DNA of 64,000 nt from Proteiniborus sp. MB09-C3 (GCF_030263895.1 NZ_CP127161.1:2728001-2792000); one strand, 5' to 3'. Positions 41,405 to 49,822 are shown, counted from the first letter of the stretch. Notes: generated by a model not told the origin, from the sequence alone. A program made the numbers and translations.

Positions 41405-41965
41405 TTAGTTGTTGACTTCATTCCCCCAGCAATCCCATCCTTCTACTTTTTCTCTCGCAAACAATTCTATTTTTGATATGTTACCAAATAATTTCTCAAT
41501 TCTTTTTCTTGCTTCCTCAGGTTTCTTACTGTGCTTAGTTCTTATTTCTTTAAGTAATCCTTTTACGTTATTTGCTATCTTATATTTTCCCATACTACCC
41601 TTAACTCCTATTAGACAGAGTTCCCAACTTTTTAAAGTCCATGGTGCAAAATTAACACATGTCTCTCCACTTTCGTATTTCTTAATCCAATTAAATCCTA
41701 TTGTTTTATATTTAAAGCCCCATGCTTCTAATAGTTTTATTCCTTCTTTTAAGTGGCTGTCTGTTACCCACATGAAACAAATACAATCTCTTTCAGCTAT
41801 ATCTTGTACAGGCAATTTTTTAAACTCTTCTAACGTCATTGTTTGATAATGATTATCTTCTAATTTGTCAAAGTCTCTCCCATTATCCTGATATTTTTTG
41901 CTCCCATATTTCCAGGGTGGATCTGCATAAATCACATGATATTTTTTTGAAGGAAATGGTGGCAT
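41405..41965 (-). CDS. MT-A70 family adenine methyltransferase
   Basis: 186 residues. VIYADPPWKYG carries the catalytic DPPW motif; CICFMWVTDSHLKEGIKLL and GFNWIKKY are typical of the MT-A70 fold, and the C-terminus has KIELFAREKVEGWDCWGNE. N6-adenine DNA methylation is the usual role of phage and element members, protecting DNA from host restriction. No matching restriction enzyme gene is seen nearby. AAAGGAG before the ATG. Confidence 0.9.
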   Translation of the reverse strand: MPPFPSKKYHVIYADPPWKYGSKKYQDNGRDFDKLEDNHYQTMTLEEFKKLPVQDIAERDCICFMWVTDSHLKEGIKLLEAWGFKYKTIGFNWIKKYESGETCVNFAPWTLKSWELCLIGVKGSMGKYKIANNVKGLLKEIRTKHSKKPEEARKRIEKLFGNISKIELFAREKVEGWDCWGNEVNN

Positions 41966-42086
41966 TTTTTAACTCCTTTCTCTAAATTTTTAATTTTAAA
42001 AACGAAATTTTATATTTCATTTTTGTTCTTTACTTATTTTCAATTTATCTCGTAATCTAAATTTTTAGTACTTATCTAAATAGTTT

Positions 42087-43457
42087 TTATCTTTCCCAAT
42101 CCAAACCATCACCTTTTTCTTTTTCCTTAAATTTTTCTTTTAGAGCTTGTCCTTCAAGGAATGACCTAGGATAATCTTTATGACCTAAATCTGGGTTTTT
42201 TTCAAGTATTTTTATTGTTTGCATGACTAACTCTTCTTTGGCTTCGAACCTTCTTTGCAATTCTCTTTTTTGTGTAGTTTCCTGATGTTGAGAATTTAAT
42301 TTAAATGTTTTTAATAAATTCTCCTTTGAGAAAATTCCTGGTGGATGGAATTTATCACTATTACATTTTCTAACTTTACCATTAACTGAAAAGATAAATG
42401 TAATATCTTTTCTGCTATCTTCCCATCTAACCTGATAACCTAATTGCTCTAATTTAAATATAAAATCTTCTTTTGATGCTGCAACTTTTTTACAGTCGTT
42501 AATTGTATAAAATGCTTCTGTTTTCCAGGATTCTCCCTCTTGCTTATATTTAAGTTCTTTATCAGATAATCTATAAATCTGTTTATTAAGTTCAAAACGT
42601 TTTAATAGTTTTTCTTTAGTATAATTTTTATAGTCTTCCAATTTTATGTCTCTACATTTTTTATTATCAGGAGTTATAAAGGTAATATACTTCCTAGTAT
42701 CTTCCCATCTTACTTTATATCCTAATTTATTCATATTTTTAATAAAATCTGACTTGCTTATGGAAACCTTAATACAATCATTAATCGTTAATTTTAATTC
42801 ATTCTTCCATGAACGATATTCTTTTTTTGCCCTCAATTCTCCTCTGTCCATGTTTTTTCTTTGGTTCTTGTGTAAACCCGTATTAACATAACTATATTTA
42901 AGTCCATATTCTTTACAAACTTCATTTGATAATTCTTTCATCTCAGATAAAAAAGTATTTGATTGTTGCCATTTCTTACCTGTCTCAATGTTTACAGTAT
43001 TTAATATAATATGCGTGTGAAGATGTCCTTTGTCTATATGGGTCGCCGCAAAAATTTGAAATCCTTCAAATCTCTTTTCTCTTGAAATTAAATCAAGAGT
43101 TATTTGATGTGCTGTTAAAGGATCCAAATTTTCTTTATCAGAATATGAATGGTAAAAATGCTTAAACATTCTTCCACCTTCTTTACGATACATCTTTTTT
43201 ACAAGTATCATATCATTATATGCTCCATCTGTATCTGAAAGACAATTTATTCCAGTCATCAATTTAACTTTAGTTTTTTTGTTTTGTGTAACGTACTTAA
43301 ATAATTCTTCTACATTCTCCCTTTCAACTATATCAGCTATCTCCATTAGTTCAATTTCTGTCTTTTCTTCTTTTCCTGCATATTTTGTAACGCCCTTCAA
43401 ATCTGATTTTTCTTGAACCTTTTTATTTTTAGGTTCAGTCTCTCCAAAATTAGCCAT
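42087..43457 (-). CDS. MOBP-type relaxase
   Basis: 456 residues. Relaxase N-domain with LMTGINCLSDTDGAYNDM, YHSYSDKENLDPLTAHQIT and the metal-binding HIDKGHLHTHIILNTVN (H-x-H-x-H), then a helical part with two copies of the pattern W-E-D-x-R-K-x-I-T-F, once near RWEDTRKYITFITPDNKKC and once near RWEDSRKDITFIFSVNGK. It nicks at oriT and carries the strand to the recipient. MobC lies just upstream and the oriT candidate 1.5 kb away. Confidence 0.9.
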   Translation of the reverse strand: MANFGETEPKNKKVQEKSDLKGVTKYAGKEEKTEIELMEIADIVERENVEELFKYVTQNKKTKVKLMTGINCLSDTDGAYNDMILVKKMYRKEGGRMFKHFYHSYSDKENLDPLTAHQITLDLISREKRFEGFQIFAATHIDKGHLHTHIILNTVNIETGKKWQQSNTFLSEMKELSNEVCKEYGLKYSYVNTGLHKNQRKNMDRGELRAKKEYRSWKNELKLTINDCIKVSISKSDFIKNMNKLGYKVRWEDTRKYITFITPDNKKCRDIKLEDYKNYTKEKLLKRFELNKQIYRLSDKELKYKQEGESWKTEAFYTINDCKKVAASKEDFIFKLEQLGYQVRWEDSRKDITFIFSVNGKVRKCNSDKFHPPGIFSKENLLKTFKLNSQHQETTQKRELQRRFEAKEELVMQTIKILEKNPDLGHKDYPRSFLEGQALKEKFKEKEKGDGLDWER

Positions 43458-43468
43458 CTCTCACCTCA

Positions 43469-43777
43469 TTACATTATTAAACTTATCCTTTCAAATATTT
43501 CAGAAATTTTATTCTGCATATCGTCTGTGTTAATATAAGAAATTCTGCCTTGATGAGCTAATAAGGTTAACTGATTGAGATTTCTACTAATACCTCTCAA
43601 ATCTTTGGTGAGCTCTTTAAATTCTTCTATCACTATTATTTTTTTATTTAGTGCTGCATACCTTAAATATTCACTTACTGTCATATTTGCTTTTCTAGCT
43701 TTTTCTTCTATTCTCTTATTTTCTTTTTCATTAACCCTAAAAGAAATTTTTAAAATTCTATTTTCAATTGCAATCAC
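43469..43777 (-). CDS. mobC: MobC-like relaxosome protein
   Basis: 102 residues: ribbon-helix-helix-like N-part (LKISFRVNEKENKRIEEKA, MTVSEYLRYAAL) and the MobC signature KDLRGISRNLNQLTLLAHQ. It helps the relaxase to open oriT. The gene is 11 bases before the relaxase gene. The start is uncertain: GTG 43777 overlaps its AAGGGGA. Confidence 0.88.
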   Translation of the reverse strand: MIAIENRILKISFRVNEKENKRIEEKARKANMTVSEYLRYAALNKKIIVIEEFKELTKDLRGISRNLNQLTLLAHQGRISYINTDDMQNKISEIFERISLIM

Positions 43778-43856
43778 TCCCCTTAATTTTCAAAATAAAA
43801 AAACACTAATAATGTCTAAAATAGGCTATTTATTAATTTAATCTGGTAATGTAATT

Positions 43857-43991
43857 CTAAGTTCTTATCTCTTTAAATGCTAAGCATTTAATCTTAACAG
43901 TTTTTCTACCATTACACTCTCCTTTGTTATTAAAAAATCGTCTGCAACATAAGCACTCTTGATTAAATTTGATTAAATCAACATCTTTCAC
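43857..43991 (-). CDS. 44-aa Cys-rich peptide
   Basis: From the GTG at 43991, with AGGAGG six bases upstream: ECLCCRRFFNNKGECNGRK ... IKCLAF. Four to five Cys in C-x-C-C ... C ... C spacing suggest a small zinc-binding peptide, possibly a regulator of the mobilisation genes. The longer reading to 44063 passes through no ribosome-binding site. Confidence 0.55.
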   Translation of the reverse strand: MKDVDLIKFNQECLCCRRFFNNKGECNGRKTVKIKCLAFKEIRT

Positions 43992-44043
43992 GCTTCGCCT
44001 CCTAATATTATAGTTAGTGTATGATAAACTTGAAATGCTACAT

Positions 44044-44085
44044 AAAAATACCGTAAAATTCATTTCTGAATAATACGGTATTTTT
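44044..44085 (-). terminator. Intrinsic terminator (repeat family of 30361)
   Basis: AAAAATACCGTA and TACGGTATTTTT form a 12-bp stem; the loop contains ATTC ... GAAT. T-runs on both strands. Ends the 44120 acetyltransferase gene. Confidence 0.75.
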
Positions 44086-44119
44086 GTTGATTGTTCCGTT
44101 TTTATAATTATGCTGTTTT

Positions 44120-44671
44120 CTAAGAATATAGTGTCTTGCTTAATATTACGCTCTTATAGTTTGCAAAATCCCATTGAATAGTTTCTACATATCTATACTC
44201 TCTTTTTTTATAAAATTCAATTAAATGATGTGCTGATTCAGCAGTATCTATTGCAAGCTCTGTCACATTCTTTATCGTTTTAGCCTCTTCTTCAACAATG
44301 TCCATCATTTTACTGCCAATTCCGTATTTCTGAAATTCAGGTGCAACGGCAAACTGTCCAAACTTAGCTACAAAACCTTTACTATACCAACTGCTTTTTT
44401 CCGAAGGTTCTGGACCATACAAAGATATTGTTGAAATAATCTTATTCTTATACATGCCTATATAACATTTGTAAGCATGCGTTGCTCTTTTTAATGTTAT
44501 ACTATGATTCTGCGTAGCTGCTACATAATTAAGGCCCATGTCAGCTAAAATTTTGTAGGATTTATGAAGAAGTTGTGTTAACTCTTCAATTGAATCCCCA
44601 CTTGAAAGTAATCGAAACTCTATATACTCGTCATCATTAAAGCTATAGGAATATAAACTTCTTTGTTGCAT
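44120..44671 (-). CDS. GNAT family N-acetyltransferase
   Basis: 183 residues. FGQFAVAPEFQKYGIGSKMM is a textbook acetyl-CoA motif (V-x-P-x-x-Q-x-x-G-I-G), followed by ELAIDTAESAHHLIEFYKK and a final strand. Substrate unknown. It lies at the oriT side of the mobilisation genes with its own terminator, so it is cargo. AAGGAGGGG upstream. Confidence 0.88.
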   Translation of the reverse strand: MQQRSLYSYSFNDDEYIEFRLLSSGDSIEELTQLLHKSYKILADMGLNYVAATQNHSITLKRATHAYKCYIGMYKNKIISTISLYGPEPSEKSSWYSKGFVAKFGQFAVAPEFQKYGIGSKMMDIVEEEAKTIKNVTELAIDTAESAHHLIEFYKKREYRYVETIQWDFANYKSVILSKTLYS

Positions 44672-44971
44672 CTAACCCCTCCTTGTAATATCGCAGAATT
44701 TCAAATTATATATTGACTTTTCTTGAAATAATAGGACATAAGTTAAAATTAATATGTCATAATCCTACTACTTACTTACAAGGCAATTATAGCATATTAG
44801 CTATGCTTCATATAGTTTTTTGCATAATATAGAAACTTTCAACTTCATAAGCAGAGATATATTATTCTAAATACATTATATTTATTTTTAATTAAATTTT
44901 TTAAACTATTAAACATAAAGCAATCTCTCAAATTTTAATTTTCTCACTTTAAACATAGCTAATGCTTTTTT

Positions 44972-45060
44972 GAGGGTTCGGGATACTTCCCGAGTATTTA
45001 GGGGTTAAGGGGTATCCCCTTACAAGCTATTTTCGGACGAATGTCCGACAAATAGGTCAC
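44972..45060. other. oriT: Candidate origin of transfer (oriT)
   Basis: Three hairpins in 75 bases: TCGGGA-tact-TCCCGA (44978-44993), AAGGGG-tat-CCCCTT (45007-45021) and TCGGAC-gaat-GTCCGA (45033-45048), all perfect six-base stems. The string GGTATCCCCTTACAAGCT resembles the nick regions of MOBP relaxases of clostridial/Tn1549-like elements. It lies about 1.5 kb from the relaxase gene on its upstream side, a usual place. Nick site not proven. Confidence 0.75.
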
Positions 45061-45169
45061 TTGCCTTCCCTAAAAGAGAAGTTTTGGGATATTGAAAAAA
45101 AGAAAAATATGCTTGTAGACACTCTCTTATACATTTTTGCACCTCCAGTTCTAATACCTAACGTTATTG

Positions 45170-45207
45170 AAAGAAAGAAAAAGAGGAGGTATATTTCTAG
45201 CTCCTCT
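45170..45207 (-). terminator. Intrinsic terminator after the Toprim gene
   Basis: Minus strand AGAGGAG ... CTCCTCT with loop of 12, then TTTTTC. Same GAGGAG type as at 5619 and 46213. Confidence 0.65.
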
Positions 45208-45238
45208 TCATTGAATAAATTATTTTCTTATTTGTAAC

Positions 45239-46195
45239 CTATATCTCTAATTCTTCATCTTCTACTTCTTCATAATTTTTCTCGTTGTTAACGTGCTTAG
45301 AAGAAACTATATCTTCATTAAAATCTTTTAACAGTGGATATTCAACTTCTATGCTATAATCACATTTGTACTTTTCTACTAAGCTTTTTGTAGCTTTTTT
45401 ACCAGCTTGGTCATTATTGAGACAAAATCGTATTGTCTCAATATTTTTGTTGTCTCTTAAAAACTTTTTTAATGCTATGTCAGATACACCTGCCAATGAT
45501 ATAGCATTATGATTAAAACCTTTATTAATACTCATATAACTCATCAACTCAATTGGAGATTCGAATGCATACAATCTATCACTATTTCGTTTTAAAAAAT
45601 TAAAGGAGTAGGCTTTATTTGAATTTTTCACCTCTCCTCTGAATCTCTCTGTGTTAGTGTTGGTACCTCTTATACTTGCATATTTAGCATTACCATCTTT
45701 GTCATGCCCAACAAAGACACAATTTTTATATTTATCCTCATATAGCTTTTTATCCTTTATGAATTGATAAACAATATCTTTATCAATCCCTCTTGTTTGG
45801 ATGAGATAAGCTATCATATGTTTATATGTATTATTTTTCTTTGGAAGAACTAATTTTCCTTTGGTATCTTCTTTCTTTACGTTCTTTATGTCTTTTTGAT
45901 AATTAAAAGTGTTGCTGAAAGTAAGTCCAAGAAGTTGTTTAACTGATTCGACCCAAGATTTATTTTCTGTAAACATTACAAACTGAATTGGACCTCCACC
46001 TTTGTTTTGAGAAAAGCAGTTCCATTTGTTGATTACAGGATTTATGTGAAGTCCCCCATATCCTTCTATTTTGTATGAATTAACCCCTACTCTTTTTACA
46101 TCAAAATACTGGCTTGCATATTCAAGGATATTTACACTATTAGCTGATTGAATTTGCTCATCGGTAAATCTACGCTTTTCATATGCCATAAACAT
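45239..46195 (-). CDS. DUF3991/Toprim primase-like protein
   Basis: 318 residues. N-terminal primase-like region (SVNILEYASQYFDVKRVG, WNCFSQNKGGGPIQFVM) without the zinc Cys of true CHC2, DUF3991 middle (LVLPKKNNTYKHMIAYLIQ, RGIDKDIVYQFI), and a Toprim-type end (LYAFESPIELMSYMS, IRFCLNNDQAGKKA). Such proteins may prime the transferred strand. It ends in the acidic tail VEDEELEI. AAGGAGG before the start. Confidence 0.88.
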   Translation of the reverse strand: MFMAYEKRRFTDEQIQSANSVNILEYASQYFDVKRVGVNSYKIEGYGGLHINPVINKWNCFSQNKGGGPIQFVMFTENKSWVESVKQLLGLTFSNTFNYQKDIKNVKKEDTKGKLVLPKKNNTYKHMIAYLIQTRGIDKDIVYQFIKDKKLYEDKYKNCVFVGHDKDGNAKYASIRGTNTNTERFRGEVKNSNKAYSFNFLKRNSDRLYAFESPIELMSYMSINKGFNHNAISLAGVSDIALKKFLRDNKNIETIRFCLNNDQAGKKATKSLVEKYKCDYSIEVEYPLLKDFNEDIVSSKHVNNEKNYEEVEDEELEI

Positions 46196-46212
46196 GCCTC
46201 CTTAAAATATAA

Positions 46213-46238
46213 AGAGAAGCTAAAGTTCTAGCTCCTCT
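46213..46238 (-). terminator. Intrinsic terminator
   Basis: Minus strand AGAGGAGCTA ... TAGCTTCTCT (ten pairs with one G-U), then TTTATATTTT. In another frame the same DNA reads EEELEL-stop; see the frameshift note for the 46251 gene. Confidence 0.65.
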
Positions 46239-46250
46239 TCTAGTTCATCT

Positions 46251-46628
46251 TCAATATTCAATTTTTTCAATATTCCTTTCAAACCTGATGTCAATTGCTT
46301 TGGTTGCAAGACTATAATTCTCCCTATCTAAGCAGTAAAAGATATTCATTGGTGATATATAGTCATCCTTGAAATTATTATATAGATTAAAACCTAAACG
46401 TATTAATGCCTTAGAGCTTGTTGAAAAATCTACTCTTTCATCAGTTAAGCATTCGGGATTTATGCTATTGTTTTTAAAGTCATATATAAAATTTCTTTTT
46501 TTATATAAATCATTATTGCCTGCTATAATATAAAATAGTGCATGTCTTTCACTGTCTTTTGGATAAGTATTGTCTTTTTTAATTAGCTCTCTAAATTTTA
46601 GAGCATGCTTACTACTTAAAAAAACCAT
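46251..46628 (-). CDS. DUF6075-like protein, possibly 3' frameshifted
   Basis: About 125 residues starting MVFLSSKHALKFREL (ATG 46628 after GGAGGG; the ATG at 46643 is weaker). KDSERHALFYIIAGNNDLY and SSKALIRLGFNLYNNF resemble the DUF6075 family of conjugative elements, function unknown. The end ERNIEKIEY follows a run of six A; removing one base would continue to IEDELEEELEL and stop at 46220, giving the acidic tail found in its neighbours. So a one-base change in the A-run probably altered the end. Confidence 0.65.
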   Translation of the reverse strand: MVFLSSKHALKFRELIKKDNTYPKDSERHALFYIIAGNNDLYKKRNFIYDFKNNSINPECLTDERVDFSTSSKALIRLGFNLYNNFKDDYISPMNIFYCLDRENYSLATKAIDIRFERNIEKIEY

Positions 46629-46724
46629 TTGTTTTCCCTCCATGTTTATTTTAATTTATATATATGAAAGAGCAGGCAAGAATAATACTTACCTACTCTA
46701 ATAGGGGGTTAAAAAACAAAAAGC

Positions 46725-47018
46725 CTATATTTCAGATTCCCATTCATCTTCACTCTCATCTTTATTTCTTTCTGTAGAATCTTGGGACTTATACCAATAA
46801 TCATCACAGTAATGACCTTGGCCAATACCTTCGAATTCCCATCTAACTTGACAATTGTTAGAGATTGAAAGACTAGAACTAATGCTAGAAAGTATTTTTC
46901 TAGCTTCTTCTATATTATCAACTCCTGTATTATACTTAAATCCTTCGACCTCTTCATATGGTAAATTTGATTTAAATTTAATAACGCCTACATAATTCTT
47001 AGAGTTTGCTTTACTCAT
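46725..47018 (-). CDS. Hypothetical acidic small protein
   Basis: 97 residues, KNYVGVIKFKSNLPYEEVE, a helix (IEEARKILSSISSSL) and CQVRWEFEGIGQGHYCDDY; ends DESEDEWESEI. No known domain. Lies between terminators at 47050-47082 and the DUF6075-like gene. Function unknown. Confidence 0.5.
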   Translation of the reverse strand: MSKANSKNYVGVIKFKSNLPYEEVEGFKYNTGVDNIEEARKILSSISSSLSISNNCQVRWEFEGIGQGHYCDDYWYKSQDSTERNKDESEDEWESEI

Positions 47019-47049
47019 TCTTATTCCTCCTGTCTATTGTTTTTTTACA

Positions 47050-47082
47050 TAAAAAAATAGATAGCTGATTAACGCTATCTAT
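47050..47082 (-). terminator. Intrinsic terminator
   Basis: Minus strand ATAGATAGC, loop of eight, GCTATCTAT, then seven T. Ends the 47234 gene. Confidence 0.8.
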
Positions 47083-47233
47083 TCTTATAAAAACTTTATT
47101 ATTCTAATTCTTACTTATCATTTATCATTGGTGGGTAACCTTCCTCATTAATTCTAAGTTTGAAAGTAATCTCCCTATTCTTCCATTTTCATCATATAAT
47201 GCAACAAAAGTTGTTGCCGTTATCCTAATCTTT

Positions 47234-47623
47234 TTATAATTCTTCGATCATTAAAAGCGCACTTATACCTAAGTCTGTTATTGCATAAGCATACTCTAAA
47301 TGAGCTACATTTCTAACATTGACTACAAACCCTCGGGTTTCCAAGTCATTCAAACAAATATATAAATCAGTCCTTTCAAATCCACTAGGTCTATCAATAT
47401 TTTCATATAGGTTAGTAAAAACATAACATTGGCTAATTTTTTCGCTTAACTTATTTTCGGCAGTGATACTACCTTGCATTTTTCCTTGTTTAAAGAAAGT
47501 ATTTAACACTTCAATATGAATTGCATGTAGTCCTTCTAATTTTGATATAATATTATTTTTAATAAAACAACTTTTATTAAACTCTTTATTTACATATCCT
47601 TTTTTTAATTCGTGAATTGTCAT
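47234..47623 (-). CDS. Hypothetical protein, possible winged helix
   Basis: 129 residues. EVLNTFFKQGKMQGSITAE, LYICLNDLETRGFVVNVRN and YAYAITDLGISALLMIEEL suggest a helix-helix-wing DNA-binding plan (a short conserved-like LGxSALxMIEEL end). Strong AAGGAGG before the ATG. No family recognised; could regulate the operon. Confidence 0.45.
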   Translation of the reverse strand: MTIHELKKGYVNKEFNKSCFIKNNIISKLEGLHAIHIEVLNTFFKQGKMQGSITAENKLSEKISQCYVFTNLYENIDRPSGFERTDLYICLNDLETRGFVVNVRNVAHLEYAYAITDLGISALLMIEEL

Positions 47624-47689
47624 AACTTATTACCTCCTTTCTTTATAATCTTAATAAGCCGTCTTCTCTTGTAATGTAAGTGTATTTTT

Positions 47690-47815
47690 CTATACAGCAT
47701 TGAGTTTATAGGTAAAATCAATTAAAAACTCTTCTCTTAATCTGCGGACTTCTTCACTTGTTAATGGTCTGTACTCATTTAATTTTGATTTTAACTCTTC
47801 AACCTTATCAAACAT
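47690..47815 (-). pseudogene. N-terminal fragment of a Fic family protein
   Basis: 41 residues: MFDKVEELKSKLNEYRPLTS, VRRLREEFLIDFTYKLNAV. This is the start of small Fic proteins (normal continuation YHSNAIEGNTL), but the reading stops there and no Fic core HPFxxGNGR follows. AGGAGAG precedes. Likely a leftover of a toxin gene. Confidence 0.7.
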
Positions 47816-47890
47816 AGAATATCTCTCCTAAAAGTTAATAAATTAGAAATTTTTAATTTTTATTATAATTATTATATCATTAACAATACT

Positions 47891-48901
47891 TTATTCCATC
47901 TCTAATTCATCTTCATTTTCAATTTCTTGACTCTGTGAGAAATATAATTCCAATGCCTTTTCAATTATCCTTTCAATGTCTTTTTGATTTTGACCTTCTG
48001 AAAAATATTTGCTAATAATCTTTGGTTTTACTTTAATACTTTTAGGTTTTTTATTAGGATTATCAAAATACTTTCCAGACAATATATCAAAAGCTTTTTC
48101 TTCTGTGAGGTTTCTTTTCTGAGAAAGTTTCTTTAAAACTGTAGCTTTCTTTATATCTACCTTAAATTTATTCTTTTTCAATATCCCTTCAATGCTCTCC
48201 TGTTCATCTTTTTTAAGGAATGATAAATCTACTGCTGCAATAAATGGAATTTCTTTTGTATCTAGTCTAATCTTTAGCGATTCGTTTAGTGTATCTACTT
48301 TTATGTATCTAGCGACATCTCTTGCTGAAAGTTTATAATCATCACCAACTTTTTTATCACTTCTTCCCTGAGTGCCAAATTGGCACGAATCTAAGTTTTC
48401 CTCTAAATCATCAGCATTTGAAAGCTTTTCAAGTTCATTTATCAAGTCTACTTTTTTGCCTTGCTGCTTTATTGCATTATAGTGTTCAGTTAATACTCTA
48501 GCTTTTTCTGAATAAGATAAATCTGTAAAGGATCTCTGTATTAAATTACTCTCTGTAACTATTAACATAGCTTCTTCATCAGTTAATCCTTCTTTGATTA
48601 CTATGGGTACTCTTTCAAGTCCTGCTATGGTTGCAGCATTGGCCCTATTATGTCCTGAAAGGATTTCATATTTACCGTTATTATCAGCTCTAACTATAAG
48701 TGGTAGTATTACTCCATGCTCCTTTATACTATCCACCATGTCATTTAGACGTTGGCCTTCGTATAGCTTAAAAGGATGATTTTTAAAAGGTACAAGTTGA
48801 GATAAATCTATTTCTTTTATTCCAGAATCTGAGCTTTCTAGCAAATCTTCTTCATCAGAAAATAAATCGTTTATGTTTATAACTTTTCTTTTCTCAATCA
48901 T
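47891..48901 (-). CDS. parB: ParB-like partition protein
   Basis: About 336 residues. ParB/Spo0J N-domain: PFKNHPFKLYEGQRLNDMV, ILSGHNRANAATIAGLERV, EEAMLIVTESNLIQRSF; HTH region SARDVARYIKVDTL; C-terminal lysine-rich part; acidic end NEDELEME. It binds centromere-like sites and spreads with ParA to keep the element. Overlaps parA by a few bases; ATG 48901 has AAGGAG in the end of parA. Confidence 0.93.
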   Translation of the reverse strand: MIEKRKVININDLFSDEEDLLESSDSGIKEIDLSQLVPFKNHPFKLYEGQRLNDMVDSIKEHGVILPLIVRADNNGKYEILSGHNRANAATIAGLERVPIVIKEGLTDEEAMLIVTESNLIQRSFTDLSYSEKARVLTEHYNAIKQQGKKVDLINELEKLSNADDLEENLDSCQFGTQGRSDKKVGDDYKLSARDVARYIKVDTLNESLKIRLDTKEIPFIAAVDLSFLKKDEQESIEGILKKNKFKVDIKKATVLKKLSQKRNLTEEKAFDILSGKYFDNPNKKPKSIKVKPKIISKYFSEGQNQKDIERIIEKALELYFSQSQEIENEDELEME

Positions 48902-49697
48902 TAGCAATCAGCTCCTTGGCAAAACACTGGTAAGCTTCAGATACCTTATTTTTAGGATCGTATTCTATAATACTTTTTCTATTTTTGATTGCTTCTCCAG
49001 CTCTAACAGAAACAGGTATTTTATTATTAAATATTTTCATATCTAAATCAAATTTATCTTTAATATACACTGCACTTTCATTCACTGCTTTAAGCATTTC
49101 TTTGGATAAGTTAGTCCTTTCATTTAGCATAGTTATTAAAACACCTTCTACCTCAATACTTGGATTTATTCTTTTCTTTGTCTTCTTTATTGTAGATGTT
49201 AAATCCCCTAAACCCTTAGCTGATAAAAATTCTGGAGTAACAGGTATAATTACGCTGTCACAAGCTGTCAGAGCATTGATTGTCAATGTACCTAATGATG
49301 GTGAGCAGTCTATTAATATATAATCGTAATCTCTTCTTATAGGCTCTGTAATTGATTTTAATATCTGTTCTTTACACATGACATTTACCAACGTCATTTC
49401 AATGCCTGCTAGTTGTAGATTTGCAGGTATTAGTTTCATATTTTCTTTGATTTCTAAAATACAATTCTCTTCTGTTTCTCTTTCTTCTATTGCAGCTGTC
49501 ATAAGTGTTTGAATACCTGGTTTATTATCTGTCTTATATCCTAAGGCAACCGTTAAACTTCCTTGTGGATCAAAGTCTATCAATAAAACTTTTTTTCCTA
49601 TTTGTGATAACGCATATCCTAAATTTAAAGCTGTAGTCGTTTTACCTACTCCGCCTTTTTGGTTTACAATCGCTATTATTTTATTTCCCATGTTCAT
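48894..49697 (-). CDS. parA: ParA/Soj-family partition ATPase
   Basis: 267 residues with deviant Walker A QKGGVGKTTTALNLG, LLIDFDPQGSLTVAL and YDYILIDCSPSLGTLTINAL. Together with ParB it would segregate the excised circle or a plasmid form. Its presence next to sigK suggests that the element spends time as a circle. AAGGAGAG precedes the ATG. Confidence 0.95.
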   Translation of the reverse strand: MNMGNKIIAIVNQKGGVGKTTTALNLGYALSQIGKKVLLIDFDPQGSLTVALGYKTDNKPGIQTLMTAAIEERETEENCILEIKENMKLIPANLQLAGIEMTLVNVMCKEQILKSITEPIRRDYDYILIDCSPSLGTLTINALTACDSVIIPVTPEFLSAKGLGDLTSTIKKTKKRINPSIEVEGVLITMLNERTNLSKEMLKAVNESAVYIKDKFDLDMKIFNNKIPVSVRAGEAIKNRKSIIEYDPKNKVSEAYQCFAKELIAND

Positions 49698-49720
49698 GTC
49701 TCTCCTTTTCTCGTAAATTA

Positions 49721-49747
49721 AAAAAAGATAAGTTTTTTACTTATCTT
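49721..49747 (-). terminator. Terminator between broken sigK and parA
   Basis: Minus strand AAGATAAG, loop TAAAAAA, CTTATCTT, then seven T. It will stop transcripts from the sigK promoter entering the element. Confidence 0.8.
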
Positions 49748-49783
49748 AATGAATAAAGTTTGTGATTATACCTCTTATTATCG

Positions 49784-49822
49784 TTGTCTTTATGGTACTT
49801 TTATAAGACCTATTGTACCAAT
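49784..49822. other. Right element end (att junction inside sigK)
   Basis: Read on the minus strand the sigK frame runs ...GGTACAATAGGTCTTATAAAAG and then leaves the family sequence (GTACCATAA instead of a GGN codon for G). So the junction lies at or just before 49794-49800. GGTAC (49794-49798) and GTACC (49815-49819) form a dyad around the junction, a feature expected of a recombinase attachment site. The exact core needs the other end. Confidence 0.65.

Larger units (their letters stand above)
44672..45238. other. Gene-free region containing the oriT candidate
   Basis: About 570 bases with no ORF. The left part (44700-44970) is AT-rich and probably contains promoters for the minus-strand genes (e.g. 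near TTGAC at 44718 and TATTA boxes), which I cannot fix. The right part has the hairpins described as oriT and the terminator of the Toprim gene. Confidence 0.5.

Noticed and set aside
1-49784. Large serine recombinase or tyrosine integrase expected for the element
   Set aside because: I searched the frames and found none; only the IS3 transposase is present. It probably lies left of the window.
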